Notes under the pieces: model-generated
Told to the model about the DNA's origin: nothing
Databases searched by the model: none
What the model saw: the letters and a program-made list of their open reading frames with translations, nothing else
Assembly (NCBI RefSeq): GCF_004354015.1
Contig: NZ_SMRU01000015.1
Location: 1 to 64,000, forward strand
Direction: 5' to 3'
DNA from: Arthrobacter terricola
Lineage (GTDB): Bacteria; Actinomycetota; Actinomycetes; Actinomycetales; Micrococcaceae
DNA: 64,000 bases
Shown here: positions 42,318 through 51,189 of the stretch, in pieces
Numbering within the stretch: the stretch's first letter is position 1
Layout of the letters: each line of letters starts with the position of its first letter
Made by a program: the position numbers and the translations under genes

Positions 42318-43583
42318 TTGGCTCGGCCAGCCGGGGAACCCGCGATCGAGGACCTGCTGCGCGTGCTCGCGCCGCAGGTCCTCGGCGTGCTCGCACGAAA
42401 GCACGGCCAGTTCGCCGAATGCGAAGACGCCGTCCAGGAGGCCCTCCTTGACGCCGCGTTGCAATGGCCGGACGCAGGCATCCCGGACAATCCGCGCGCG
42501 TGGCTGGCCACGGTGGCCACCCGCCGCTTGGTGGACCATTGGCGCAGCGAAAGCGCGCGGCAAGCCCGTGAACTGCGCGCCGCGGCCCTTGAACCACCGC
42601 CGCCCGAGGTTCCCGTTGACCAAGATACCCTCACGCTCCTTTTCCTCTGCTGCCACCCGTCGCTCTCATCACCTTCGCAGCTGGCACTGACATTGCGTGC
42701 GGTCGGAGGACTCACGACGGCGGAAATCGCCAGTGCGTTCCTGGTCCCCGAAGCCACCATGGGCCAACGGATCAGCAGGGCGAAGCAGGGCATCAAGAAA
42801 GCGGGAGCCCATTTCGAGCTTCCGCGACCGGCCGAGCGCAAGGCGAGGCTCGGCGTCGTACTCCACGTCCTGTACCTGATTTTCAACGAAGGCTACGCCG
42901 CGAGTTCGGGCCCGTCCATGCACCGCGAGGACCTGACCACCGAGGCGATCCGGCTGGCGCGGCTCCTTTGGGGACTGCTCCCGGGAGAGCCGGAAGTGGG
43001 TGGGCTCCTGACCCTCATGCTGCTCACCGATGCCCGGCGCGAGGCGAGGTCGCTGCCCGACGGCATGCTGGTTCCGCTCGCCGAGCAGGACCGCGGACTC
43101 TGGGACTCGGCACAGATCGCCGAGGGGCTCGAACTGCTCCCCCAGGTCCTGGGCGCCGGGCCTCCGGGGCCGTACCAAGTGCAAGCGGCCATCGCAGCCG
43201 TCCACTCGGAGGCGGTTATGGCCGAGCAGACCGATTGGCCGCAAATCCTTGCGTTGTACAACGTCCTCGAGGCGATCGCGCCCGGTCCGGTGGTGACCTT
43301 GAATCGTGCCGTCGCGGTCGCGATGGTGAACGGTCCTGAAGCAGCACTCAGGATTCTGGACGGGCTCGACGGCGGGCTGGCGCAGGCTTCCGGGCCGGCG
43401 CAGGCTTCCGGGCTGGCGCGGTGGCACCGGGTCGACGCCGTCCGTGGGCACCTGCTTGAGATGTCCGGCGACCCTGTACGTGCCCACGAGTGCTTCCTCG
43501 CCGCCGCGAAAAAGACCGGAAGCCTCCCGGAGCGTCGCTACTTGCTCTGGAAAGCGGCGAAACTTGGGCAGTTTTCCACATAG
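42318..43583 (+). CDS. ECF-like sigma factor with DUF6596 C-terminal domain
   Basis: 421 residues from a TTG start with GGAGG eight bases upstream. Residues 1-170 carry sigma regions 2 and 4 (QFAECEDAVQEALLDAALQWP, LTTAEIASAFLVPEATMGQRISRAK). The long C-terminal half (VLYLIFNEGYAASSGPSMHRED, ALYNVLEAIAPGPVVTLNRAVA) is the DUF6596 region typical of ECF41/42-like factors, probably a regulatory module. Contains an 18-base in-frame duplication (43379-43395 and 43397-43413, AQASG). Coupled to a YCII gene. Confidence 0.9.
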   Translation: MARPAGEPAIEDLLRVLAPQVLGVLARKHGQFAECEDAVQEALLDAALQWPDAGIPDNPRAWLATVATRRLVDHWRSESARQARELRAAALEPPPPEVPVDQDTLTLLFLCCHPSLSSPSQLALTLRAVGGLTTAEIASAFLVPEATMGQRISRAKQGIKKAGAHFELPRPAERKARLGVVLHVLYLIFNEGYAASSGPSMHREDLTTEAIRLARLLWGLLPGEPEVGGLLTLMLLTDARREARSLPDGMLVPLAEQDRGLWDSAQIAEGLELLPQVLGAGPPGPYQVQAAIAAVHSEAVMAEQTDWPQILALYNVLEAIAPGPVVTLNRAVAVAMVNGPEAALRILDGLDGGLAQASGPAQASGLARWHRVDAVRGHLLEMSGDPVRAHECFLAAAKKTGSLPERRYLLWKAAKLGQFST

Positions 43584-43710
43584 CGCAGATAACCCCTGCC
43601 GGCGCCGAGTGGCTCTGCATAGCCTCGAACCATGATCATTCAAGCAGGCTTCGAACTCAAGCTTCCCGCGTCCGCTCGTCGTTCAAGAGGGACGGCTTTA
43701 TCCAAGGCTC

Positions 43711-44091
43711 GTGGTGATTGGCCTTGATGCGGACATGCAGTTGGACAGCATAGGGGTTGTCACCGATTGTTTTGAAGGCAGCTTGGAGCCCTTCCAACTG
43801 GCCATTTTGGACGGCCTGTATCCTGACCGCACCAGATTCTTTGCGATCGCCCACCCCGGGATTTGGGACGAAGACCACTGCTTCGATCACCAACCAGTCG
43901 TCATGGAAGGGAACCGACTGGCAAAAGCGGCCTCCGCGCGCGGATTTCGGATGATCGGCCATTTTGGCATCGACGAAACCGGATACAGATCCGTCGGGCC
44001 GCCTTCCTATTTTGACCAGTATCCCTTGGGTGACGATCTCCCCAGCACCATGCCCCACTGGGTGCATTCGAAGTTCGGCAAAAGCGGATGA
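43711..44091 (+). CDS. Hypothetical protein, possibly degraded
   Basis: 126 residues from a GTG with no clear ribosome-binding site. MVIGLDADMQLDSIGVVTDC, FFAIAHPGIWDEDHCFDHQP and FDQYPLGDDLPSTMPHWVHS have some protein-like character, but no family is recognised. Codon third positions are less GC-rich than neighbours, as in the adjacent toxin-antitoxin pair. The 127 bases before it hold another short frame starting at 43632 (IIQAGFELKLPASA) in a different phase that ends quickly, so this may be a broken or acquired gene. The stretch 43584-43710 otherwise shows nothing. Confidence 0.4.
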   Translation: MVIGLDADMQLDSIGVVTDCFEGSLEPFQLAILDGLYPDRTRFFAIAHPGIWDEDHCFDHQPVVMEGNRLAKAASARGFRMIGHFGIDETGYRSVGPPSYFDQYPLGDDLPSTMPHWVHSKFGKSG

Positions 44092-44130
44092 TGGAAATCT
44101 ACAGAGAATCCGGGGTATCCGGGCTATCCG

Positions 44131-44160
44131 GGGTTGACCAACCATGCTTGGTCAACCCCG
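44131..44160. promoter_or_regulatory. 12-bp inverted repeat upstream of the toxin-antitoxin pair
   Basis: GGGGTTGACCAA at 44131-44142 pairs perfectly with 44149-44160 around a six-base loop. It contains a -35-like TTGACC and lies 14 bases before the antitoxin ATG. Probably an autoregulatory operator; a terminator of the preceding gene is also possible. Confidence 0.65.
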
Positions 44161-44174
44161 GTAAACTGAGTCCC

Positions 44175-44399
44175 ATGGCCCAATACAACGTTCAGGAAGC
44201 AAAAACCCGTTTGTCCGAACTTCTCCACATGGTGGAGCGCGGAGAGGAAGTAGTGATCGCCAAGGCTGGAAAACCCGTTGCAAGGCTGGTCCGTGTTGAA
44301 CTTCCTCGGAAGCGCGAGCTGGGCTTTCTGGGGCAGGTCGATCTACCTGACAACTTATTCGATCCCCTGACTGAGCAAGAGCTGGCGGAGTGGGAATGA
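44175..44399 (+). CDS. Phd/YefM-family antitoxin
   Basis: 74 residues. MAQYNVQEAKTRLSELLHMVERGEEVVIAKAGKPVARLVRV is the Phd/YefM-like DNA-binding domain; the short C-terminal tail (DLPDNLFDPLTEQELAEWE) would wrap and inhibit the toxin. It should repress its own promoter through the palindrome just upstream. Overlaps the toxin gene by four bases (ATGA). Confidence 0.9.
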   Translation: MAQYNVQEAKTRLSELLHMVERGEEVVIAKAGKPVARLVRVELPRKRELGFLGQVDLPDNLFDPLTEQELAEWE

Positions 44400-44788
44400 C
44401 TGAATTTCTTCTGGACTCGAACGCGTTAGTGCTTGCCATGACTAGCCCGGACCGGCTGTCCGACACAGCGCGATTGATCATTGAAGATCTCGAAATCCGA
44501 ACTTTCGCTTCGGCCGCTTCGGCATATGAGCTGGCATACAAGTACTCACGAGGCCGCCTTGCGGTGTTGGATCCGATCATGACCGGTTACCGCCAGCACG
44601 TAAAACGCGTGGTCACGGAGGAATTGAGCCTTTCTGCGGAGCATGCCCTGGCTGCGGCGTCGCTTGAGTGGTTGCACAGAGATCCTTTCGACCGAATGAT
44701 CGCTGCTCAGGCTGCTGTCGAAGGCCTGACGCTTGTCACGTCCGACCGGGCACTGCAGGATTTCAAACTCGTCAGCACAATCTGGTAG
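44396..44788 (+). CDS. PIN-domain (VapC-like) toxin
   Basis: 130-residue PIN endonuclease of the Phd/VapC type. Metal-binding acids are in place: Asp7 (FLLDSNALV), Glu45 (SAYELAYK), Asp99 (HRDPFDRM) and Asp117 (VTSDRAL). PIN toxins cleave tRNA or rRNA. The overlap with the antitoxin gene ensures coupled translation. GC content is below that of neighbours, suggesting acquisition by transfer. Confidence 0.92.
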   Translation: MTEFLLDSNALVLAMTSPDRLSDTARLIIEDLEIRTFASAASAYELAYKYSRGRLAVLDPIMTGYRQHVKRVVTEELSLSAEHALAAASLEWLHRDPFDRMIAAQAAVEGLTLVTSDRALQDFKLVSTIW

Positions 44789-44831
44789 CTCCAGTGAAGC
44801 CGCACTGACGGCTGGGCCGTAAGCTTGATCG

Positions 44832-45455
44832 GTGCAAATTTCCCTTTGGCTGGCGTTGGTTGGCGCCGGCACCCTGATCAGTTTCACCCCGGGCGCGGGC
44901 GCCATTTCCACGATGAGCAACTCGCTCAACTCGGGATTCCGGCGCTCCATATGGGGTGTTCTCGGCCAACAGGCTGCCCTGATCGTCCATATCCTGGTCG
45001 TCGCCCTCGGCGTGGGCGTCCTGGTTTCAAGTTCGCCCCTGCTCTTCAACATCATCCGTTACTCGGGAGCGGCGTACCTGGTCTACATGGGCATTCGGCA
45101 ATTCATCCATAAGCCGGACCTGGACAAGGAAGCCGTTCAGGCCCGACGCAACGAACCGGCCTGGTCCATGTTCCGGCGCGGTGTGTGGGTCAACCTGCTC
45201 AACCCGAAGGCGATCGTTTTCTTCCTGGCCTTCATGCCGCAATTCATCCGCCCCGAGCAACCCCTCGTTCCGCAATACGCGATCCTCAGCGGCACGGTGG
45301 TCTTCATCGACATCTGCGTCATGTGGTTCTTCTTCGCCCTCGCCGCTCGCTCATTCCAACGCTTCACCCACAACGAGCACGGACAGAAGGTCCTCAACCG
45401 TGCCTTCGGGCTGCTCTTCATGGTGATGGGCACCCTCCTCGCGGTCATCCACTAG
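44832..45455 (+). CDS. LysE/RhtB-family amino-acid exporter
   Basis: 207-residue, six-helix exporter. LWLALVGAGTLISFTPGAGAI and WGVLGQQAALIVHILVVALG are family-typical, as are YSGAAYLVYMGIRQF and NLLNPKAIVFFLAFMPQFI. Starts at a GTG. It likely exports amino acids or related compounds. Convergent with a LacI gene; the two share a strong hairpin at 45475-45531. Confidence 0.92.
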   Translation: MQISLWLALVGAGTLISFTPGAGAISTMSNSLNSGFRRSIWGVLGQQAALIVHILVVALGVGVLVSSSPLLFNIIRYSGAAYLVYMGIRQFIHKPDLDKEAVQARRNEPAWSMFRRGVWVNLLNPKAIVFFLAFMPQFIRPEQPLVPQYAILSGTVVFIDICVMWFFFALAARSFQRFTHNEHGQKVLNRAFGLLFMVMGTLLAVIH

Positions 45456-45474
45456 GGCGCACGCTCGATTCCGA

Positions 45475-45531
45475 CGCGGGGTCACTTACGGCCCATGTCG
45501 GGCCGGTTAATGGGCGCTAAGTGACCCCGCG
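45475..45531. terminator. Large hairpin at convergent gene ends
   Basis: CGCGGGGTCACTTA at 45475-45488 pairs perfectly with 45518-45531; an inner stem (45491-45496 with 45510-45515) also forms. It lies between the LysE stop and overlaps the 3' end of the LacI gene, encoding its last residues (SLSAH) and stop codon. Likely a bidirectional terminator, possibly a dispersed repeat. Confidence 0.85.
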
Positions 45532-46580
45532 TTGCCTGCGACCTGTGCCGTCGAGCCCCGGACCACGAGTGAGCTCTCAAGCGTCACTTGGGGTTGTTCC
45601 AGCACCCGCCCTTCCATCAGGCCGCGCAATTGTTCGCCGGCTTTGAGTCCCAAAGGGGTGGCGGGCAAATGCACACTCGTGAGGCTCGGATTGCTCGTGG
45701 CCGAATAGGGCAAGTCATCAAAGCCGGCGACGGCCAGTTGCTCGGGGATCCGGACACCGGCCACCCGGGCTTCCTGCAGCACACCGTAGGCATGGGTATC
45801 GGTTCCGCAGACGACGGCGGTGACCCCGGCCCGCTGCCACACCGGCCAAGCCGCGGCGAAAGCAGCCGCCGCCGCTCCGACGTCGATGGTTGTGCTGACG
45901 GTGTGATCGTCCGCAACGGAAACACCGCGGGCGCGGGCTTCGTCGAGGAACGCAGCGCGGCGGACGTCGAAGGTCGCTGTCCCGGTCACGCTGTCCATGT
46001 ACGCAACCCGGGTGTGGCCGGACTCGGCGAGGTGGGCTGCCAATTCGCGGGCACCGTGCGCGACGTCGAGGTTCACGGAAGGGGCGTAGGCTTCCAGCCC
46101 GGGCGCGTCAAGGAGGACCAAAGGCCCGGTAACTGACAGTTCCTCCAGGAACAACGCATTGGGTGCGTCCACGAGCAAACCGGCCGGGCGAAGCGCGAGG
46201 AGCTTCCGGACGTCGTCCGCCTGGGGGAACTCGCCGGCGTCGGTCACGGAGAGCAGCAATTGGTAGTCGGAACCAAGGGCTTCGCGGACCCCGGCGATGA
46301 CCTTGGCGAAGAAGGGGTTGGAGATATCCGGCGCCACGAGGATCACGATGGAGCTCACACCCTTGGCCAGGGAGCTTCCGATGCCATCCACCACGTAGCC
46401 CAGTTCGGCGATCGCCTGGCGGACACGCGAGATGTTGTCCTCGGAGACCCTGCCCTGGGTTTTCCCGTTGGCAACCAGGGACACGGTTGCGGTGGAAACG
46501 CCCGCCCGGGAAGCCACCATTGCCGCCGTGACGCGCTGGGCTCGACCCTGCGGCGTTTGTACTCGTTCCGCCGATTCCAT
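45507..46580 (-). CDS. LacI-family regulator of ribonucleoside genes
   Basis: 357 residues. The helix-turn-helix is VTAAMVASRAGVSTATVSLVANG, followed by a hinge and a ribose-binding-like domain (SSIVILVAPDISNPFFAKVI, VAGFDDLPYSATSNPSLTSVHLP). It is divergent from the nucleoside hydrolase gene, and AAGCGCTT-type palindromes lie in between. It probably senses a nucleoside or ribose and represses the operon. Its final residues and stop come from the hairpin at 45475-45531, so the C-terminus has been remodelled by that repeat. Confidence 0.9.
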   Translation of the reverse strand: MESAERVQTPQGRAQRVTAAMVASRAGVSTATVSLVANGKTQGRVSEDNISRVRQAIAELGYVVDGIGSSLAKGVSSIVILVAPDISNPFFAKVIAGVREALGSDYQLLLSVTDAGEFPQADDVRKLLALRPAGLLVDAPNALFLEELSVTGPLVLLDAPGLEAYAPSVNLDVAHGARELAAHLAESGHTRVAYMDSVTGTATFDVRRAAFLDEARARGVSVADDHTVSTTIDVGAAAAAFAAAWPVWQRAGVTAVVCGTDTHAYGVLQEARVAGVRIPEQLAVAGFDDLPYSATSNPSLTSVHLPATPLGLKAGEQLRGLMEGRVLEQPQVTLESSLVVRGSTAQVAGNAGSLSAH

Positions 46581-46626
46581 ACATCGATCGTAGCCGGAAT
46601 CTCGGGGTCACAGTCGCAGCAAGGCA

Positions 46627-46661
46627 TCAAGCGCTTGACGCAATTCACGTTAAGCGCTTGA
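46627..46661. promoter_or_regulatory. Paired LacI operators
   Basis: TCAAGCGCTTGA at 46627-46638 is a perfect palindrome, and TTAAGCGCTTGA recurs at 46650-46661 (23 bases on). A weaker relative TTAAATGCTTTA is at 46692-46703. The AAGCGCTT core is typical for this LacI subgroup. Confidence 0.85.
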
Positions 46662-46755
46662 CGCAGACCACAATCCGGTGCCAGAATTCCGTTAAATGCT
46701 TTAGCGCCCTGCCGGGGCAAAAACTTCGGCAGGCCCCAATGACGTGGAGATGACC

Positions 46756-47823
46756 ATGGATCCCAACACCATGACCCGTGAACGCAAGAAGATCATCCTG
46801 GACTGTGACCCCGGGCATGACGACGCCGTTGCCCTCTTGCTGGCGCACGGAAATCCGGACATCGAGTTGCTCGCGGTGACCACCGTCGTCGGCAACCAGA
46901 CGCTCGAAAAAGTCACGCGCAACGCCCTTTCCGTCGGAACCATCGCTGGCATCACTGGTGTTCCCTTCGCCGCCGGTTGCGATCGGCCGCTGGTCCGTTC
47001 CATCGAAACCGCACCGGACATCCACGGCGAGACCGGCATGGACGGCCCGGACCAGCCGGAGTCCGCCATCGAGCTGGACCCGAGGCACGCCGTCGACCTC
47101 ATCATTGAGACCGTCATGGCGCACGAGCCGGGCACCGTGACCCTCGTCCCGACGGCGGGACTGACCAACATCGCGATGGCAGCACGCAAGGAGCCGCGCA
47201 TCGTCGAACGCGTCAAGGAAGTCGTCCTCATGGGCGGCGGCTACCACGTGGGCAACTGGAGCGCCGTCGCCGAATTCAACATCATCATCGACCCCGAGGC
47301 CGCGCACATCGTCTTCAACGAAAAGTGGCCCGTTGTGATGGTCGGCCTGGACCTCACGCACCAGGCGCTCGCTACCCCCGAAGTTGTCGGGAAGATCGCC
47401 GCCATCGGCACCAAGCCTGCCAAGTTCGTCATGGAACTCATGGAGTTCTTCACCAAGACCTACAAGGATGCCCAGGGTTTCGACTACCCGCCGGTCCACG
47501 ACCCCTGCGCCGTTGCCTACGTCATCGATCCCAGTGTGATGACCACGCGCAAAGTCCCCGTCGACATCGAACTGCAAGGCAAGCTCACCCTTGGCATGAC
47601 TGTCGCGGACTTCCGCGCCCCCGCCCCGGCGGACTGCCACACCTCCGTGGCCGTGGACCTCGACCACGAAAAGTTCTGGAACCTCGTCACCGACGCGATC
47701 ATCCGGATCGGCGAGCCAGTTGAACCAGGCGAGCCGGACACACAAGCGCACGACGGCGGAGCTGCCGCCGGCGAAGTTCTCGAACCCGCCGTAGCGGGCA
47801 GCATCGCGGGAGAGGCGAAGTAG
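46756..47823 (+). CDS. Ribonucleoside hydrolase
   Basis: 355 residues, inosine/uridine-preferring hydrolase family. The calcium-binding DCDPGHDDA motif is at residues 16-24. HDPCAVAYVIDP supplies the conserved aspartate later, and VVLMGGGYHVGNWSAVAEFNI is the substrate loop. It splits ribonucleosides into base and ribose. GGAG lies seven bases before ATG 46756; other starts at 46744 and 46750 are possible. Directly followed by an MFS transporter and ribokinase. Confidence 0.92.
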   Translation: MDPNTMTRERKKIILDCDPGHDDAVALLLAHGNPDIELLAVTTVVGNQTLEKVTRNALSVGTIAGITGVPFAAGCDRPLVRSIETAPDIHGETGMDGPDQPESAIELDPRHAVDLIIETVMAHEPGTVTLVPTAGLTNIAMAARKEPRIVERVKEVVLMGGGYHVGNWSAVAEFNIIIDPEAAHIVFNEKWPVVMVGLDLTHQALATPEVVGKIAAIGTKPAKFVMELMEFFTKTYKDAQGFDYPPVHDPCAVAYVIDPSVMTTRKVPVDIELQGKLTLGMTVADFRAPAPADCHTSVAVDLDHEKFWNLVTDAIIRIGEPVEPGEPDTQAHDGGAAAGEVLEPAVAGSIAGEAK

Positions 47824-49251
47824 ATGACCACCTTGACCAACACCAGCAAAACCAGCCGCGGCAACGTCACGGCATTGATGGTCGCACTCCTCGCAGCATG
47901 CGTGGCGTTCCAGCTCAACGCGTCCATGCTCAGCCCCGCCCTGGTCACCATGGGCAACGAACTGCACACGGACCAGGCCGTGATCGGGCTCTCGCAGACG
48001 TGGTTCTTCACCGCCGCCGCCTTGTTCTCCCTTTTCCTGCCGAGGCTCAGCGATATCGTGGGCCGCAAGAAGATCCTCGTCGGCATGATGATCCTGATGG
48101 CCGCGGGTTCCGTCATCGCGGCGCTCGCCCCGGACGTCACATGGCTTTTCGTGGGCCGCATCATCCAGGGCGTCAGTGGTCCCACGGTGCCGCTGTGCCT
48201 CATCATGCTGCGCTCCGCCGTCGACAATCCCCGTAAGTACGGCGCATTGATGGGCCTCATCACCGCCGTCAACGGCGGCGTGGCTGGCGTTGACTCCTTC
48301 GTGGGCGGCTACTTCGCCGAACACTTCGGCTTCCGCAGCATCTTCTGGCTCATGGTCGGCCTCGCCCTCATCGCCACGGCCCTGATTGCGTTCCTGGCCG
48401 ACGAAAGCAAGCCGGCGGCCGGCACCACCATGGACTGGTGGGGCGTGTTCTTCATCGTGGTGGCAGTCGGCGCCCTCCTGACGGCCCTCAACGAAGGATC
48501 CAAGCTGGTCAGCGGCTACTCGGCCAGCACTCTGATGCTCTCGATCGGACTGATCATTGTAGCTGTGGTGGCGTTCGCCGCCTTCTGGAAGACCGAGACG
48601 CGGGCCAAGCAACCGATGGTGGAAACCGTCCACTTGCGCCAGCGCTCCACGTGGGCACCGCTCCTTACCACCACCCTTGCCATGACGGGCATCTTCGCCG
48701 TCATCAACGGAATCGTGCCCGCCTACGTCCAGGCCTCAGCACCCGGGTTCGGCGTCGGCCCCACCGAAATGTCCCTCATGATCCTCACCCCTTACGCCCT
48801 CCTCGGCTGGGTCTTCGGGCCGATCAGCGGCCGGCTCGCACCGGTCCTCGGCTACACGAAGGTCCTTCGCATCGGCATGATCGGCAGCATCGCGGCCTTG
48901 GCGTTCATCGCGTTCTTCGGCCTCAACAGCCTGCCGCTCATGATCGTTGGAACCGCCTTGCTCGGCATCATGTACGCCGGTACGGTCAACATCATGCTCA
49001 ACGGACTCGGCGTCGTCCTCTCCCCTGCCGGCAACCCCGGCTTCCTGCCCGGCATGAACGCGGGGGCATTCAACCTCGGCGCGGGCTTGAGCTTCCTCGT
49101 GTTGCCCGCCGTCCTCGTGGCCACCACCGCGGCGGGCGACGTCAAGACGTCCTACTTGACCGACGTCATCGTCGGCTTGGTCATCACGGTCGCCGCGTTT
49201 GCGGCGTCGCTCCTGATTCCCAAGCCGCTGGAAGCCGAGGTAGCGAAGTGA
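47824..49251 (+). CDS. MFS transporter
   Basis: 475-residue, 12-14-helix major facilitator. The loop after helix 2 has the LPRLSDIVGRKKILVG motif A. The rest is a typical MFS pattern, with a long C-terminal half. Between nucleoside hydrolase and ribokinase it most likely imports nucleosides, although a drug-efflux-like sequence cannot be excluded. It starts at the base after the hydrolase stop and its stop overlaps the ribokinase GTG. Confidence 0.88.
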   Translation: MTTLTNTSKTSRGNVTALMVALLAACVAFQLNASMLSPALVTMGNELHTDQAVIGLSQTWFFTAAALFSLFLPRLSDIVGRKKILVGMMILMAAGSVIAALAPDVTWLFVGRIIQGVSGPTVPLCLIMLRSAVDNPRKYGALMGLITAVNGGVAGVDSFVGGYFAEHFGFRSIFWLMVGLALIATALIAFLADESKPAAGTTMDWWGVFFIVVAVGALLTALNEGSKLVSGYSASTLMLSIGLIIVAVVAFAAFWKTETRAKQPMVETVHLRQRSTWAPLLTTTLAMTGIFAVINGIVPAYVQASAPGFGVGPTEMSLMILTPYALLGWVFGPISGRLAPVLGYTKVLRIGMIGSIAALAFIAFFGLNSLPLMIVGTALLGIMYAGTVNIMLNGLGVVLSPAGNPGFLPGMNAGAFNLGAGLSFLVLPAVLVATTAAGDVKTSYLTDVIVGLVITVAAFAASLLIPKPLEAEVAK

Positions 49252-50186
49252 ACGGCCGGATCGTCGTCGTCGGCTCCCTGAATGCCGACCTGACCATCTA
49301 TTGCGAGCGCCTCCCGCTCCCGGGCGAAACCGTCCACGGCAACGGCTTCTCCGTCAACCCGGGCGGCAAAAGCGCCAACCAGGCTGTCGCGGCAAGCAAG
49401 TTGGGCGGCGATGTCAGCCTCATTGGCGCCGTCGGGAAGGACCCGAACGGGGACATGCTCATCGCTTCCACGGAAGGCGCGGGAGTGGATGTCTCCCGCG
49501 TCCGCCGTTCCGGGGAGGTAGCCACCGGCGTCGCGGTGATCGCGGTGGACGAACACGGCGAGAACAACATCATCATTTCGGCCGGCGCCAACGGCACCCT
49601 CGCACCCGCGGACGTAACAACTGAAGCCTTCGACGGCGCCTCGGTCCTGTGCCTGTGCCTCGAGGTGGCCCTGGAGACTGTCGAGGCGGCCGCCAAAACA
49701 GCGCACGACGCCGGCGCGACAGTCCTGCTGAACCTCTCGCCATACGCGGAAATACCGGAAAGCCTCGCGGCCTTGAGCGACGTGCTGCTGGTCAACGCGC
49801 ACGAGGCTTCCCTGTTCCTGGGCGAGGCCGAGATGCCCCTCCCGACGGCGCCCGCGAGCGAGTGGGAGGGCGTACGCAGCCAGTTCGCGGACCGTGGTTT
49901 GGAGCGGGTCCTGGTTACCCTCGGCTCGCAAGGCTCGGTGGTCTTGGATTCGCAAGCCGCAACGGGAGAACAGGTGGTCCGGATCGCGCCCACAGAGGTC
50001 CAGGCCGTGGATACCACCGGAGCCGGCGACGCCTTCACGGGTGCTGTGGCTGCCCGCCTTGCCGCGGGAGAGTCCCTCGCCGAGGCAGCGGCGTTCGCCT
50101 CCGTCGCCGCAGCTCTGGCGACCACCAGGAAAGGCACCCAGGCGGCCTATCCCGGCGTCGAAGATGTAGTTCGGCACCGGTCCTAG
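49248..50186 (+). CDS. rbsK: Ribokinase (PfkB family)
   Basis: 312 residues from a GTG overlapping the MFS stop. VVVGSLNADLTIYCERLPLPGETV and NPGGKSANQAVAASKLGG are the ribokinase N-terminal signatures; the C-terminal DTTGAGDAFTGAVAARLA carries the catalytic aspartate. It phosphorylates ribose freed by the nucleoside hydrolase, feeding the pentose phosphate pathway. Completes the LacI-controlled operon. Confidence 0.93.
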   Translation: MNGRIVVVGSLNADLTIYCERLPLPGETVHGNGFSVNPGGKSANQAVAASKLGGDVSLIGAVGKDPNGDMLIASTEGAGVDVSRVRRSGEVATGVAVIAVDEHGENNIIISAGANGTLAPADVTTEAFDGASVLCLCLEVALETVEAAAKTAHDAGATVLLNLSPYAEIPESLAALSDVLLVNAHEASLFLGEAEMPLPTAPASEWEGVRSQFADRGLERVLVTLGSQGSVVLDSQAATGEQVVRIAPTEVQAVDTTGAGDAFTGAVAARLAAGESLAEAAAFASVAAALATTRKGTQAAYPGVEDVVRHRS

Positions 50187-50229
50187 CCTGCCCCTGTCCG
50201 CCCGGACGGCCCGGGGGTAAGCTCTGTCC

Positions 50230-51189
50230 ATGAGTGCCGTCAGCATCTCCGGGCTCGTGAAATCGTTCGGTCGGTTCAAGGCCCTGGACGGACTGGACCT
50301 TGGGGTCGAGGAAGGCGAAGTCCACGGCTTCCTCGGCCCGAACGGCGCGGGCAAATCAACAACGCTCAGGATCCTGCTAGGCCTCCTCCGGGCAGATGCT
50401 GGAACGGTGAAGGTCCTGGGGGCGGATCCTTGGCGCGATGTGGTTCCGCTTCACCGGCGCATGGCCTACGTCCCCGGTGATGTGAGCCTGTGGCCCAGCC
50501 TTACCGGCGGCGAGGCGATCGACCTTCTGGGCAGGCTCCGCGGGGGCTTGGACGACAAACGTTGCGATGAATTGCTGGAAGCCCTCGAACTGGATCCGAC
50601 AAAGCGCGGACACACCTATTCAAAGGGAAACCGGCAGAAGGTTGCCATCATTGCCGCCTTGTCCTCCAACGCCGAACTCCTGATCCTCGACGAGCCCACC
50701 TCGGGCCTCGACCCCCTCATGGAAGCCACTTTCCGGGAAGAAATCCGCTGGGAGCGGTCGTTGGGCCGCAGCGTCCTGCTTTCGAGCCACATCCTCGCCG
50801 AAGTGGAAGCCCTCGCGGACCGCATCAGCATCATCCGCAAGGGCAAAGTGGTGGAGACGGGCAGCCTCGAGCAGATGCGTTCCCGCGCCCGCACCAACGT
50901 TTCCGCGACGATCGACGGCAACGCGGCCCTCCTGACCACCCTTCCCGGCATCGCTGACCTGCGGATTGAAGGGCACCGCGTGCATTTCAGCGTGGACTCG
51001 GAGAACCTCGGGGATGCGATGAGCGTCCTTTCCCACCATGGAATGTCGGCGCTCACGGTTTCGCCGCCGAGCCTTGAGGATTTGTTCCTCCAGCATTACG
51101 GCGACCCGTCCGACCTGTCCGTGGAGCACGACGACGAACAGATGGCTCCATCGTTCTTCGACAGGCACGGCCGCAGGCGCGCGGAATGA
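50230..51189 (+). CDS. ABC transporter ATP-binding protein
   Basis: 319 residues. Walker A GPNGAGKST (about 37-45), a variant signature (YSKGNRQKVAI), Walker B LLILDEPTSGLDP and the H-loop SSHILAEVE are present. The C-terminal 90 residues form a DUF4162-like extension. It powers the permease encoded next (overlapping by four bases), forming a two-gene exporter of the ABC-2 type, perhaps for an antimicrobial or lipid. Confidence 0.93.
   Translation: MSAVSISGLVKSFGRFKALDGLDLGVEEGEVHGFLGPNGAGKSTTLRILLGLLRADAGTVKVLGADPWRDVVPLHRRMAYVPGDVSLWPSLTGGEAIDLLGRLRGGLDDKRCDELLEALELDPTKRGHTYSKGNRQKVAIIAALSSNAELLILDEPTSGLDPLMEATFREEIRWERSLGRSVLLSSHILAEVEALADRISIIRKGKVVETGSLEQMRSRARTNVSATIDGNAALLTTLPGIADLRIEGHRVHFSVDSENLGDAMSVLSHHGMSALTVSPPSLEDLFLQHYGDPSDLSVEHDDEQMAPSFFDRHGRRRAE

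Noticed and set aside
43657..44145. 162-codon minus-strand frame in the low-GC patch
   Set aside because: It overlaps the plus-strand hypothetical and the palindrome upstream of the antitoxin, and shows no family features.
46645..48633. 662-codon antisense frame spanning the nucleoside hydrolase and MFS genes
   Set aside because: It crosses two well-supported genes and an operator region; composition is His/Asp/Gly-rich shadow.
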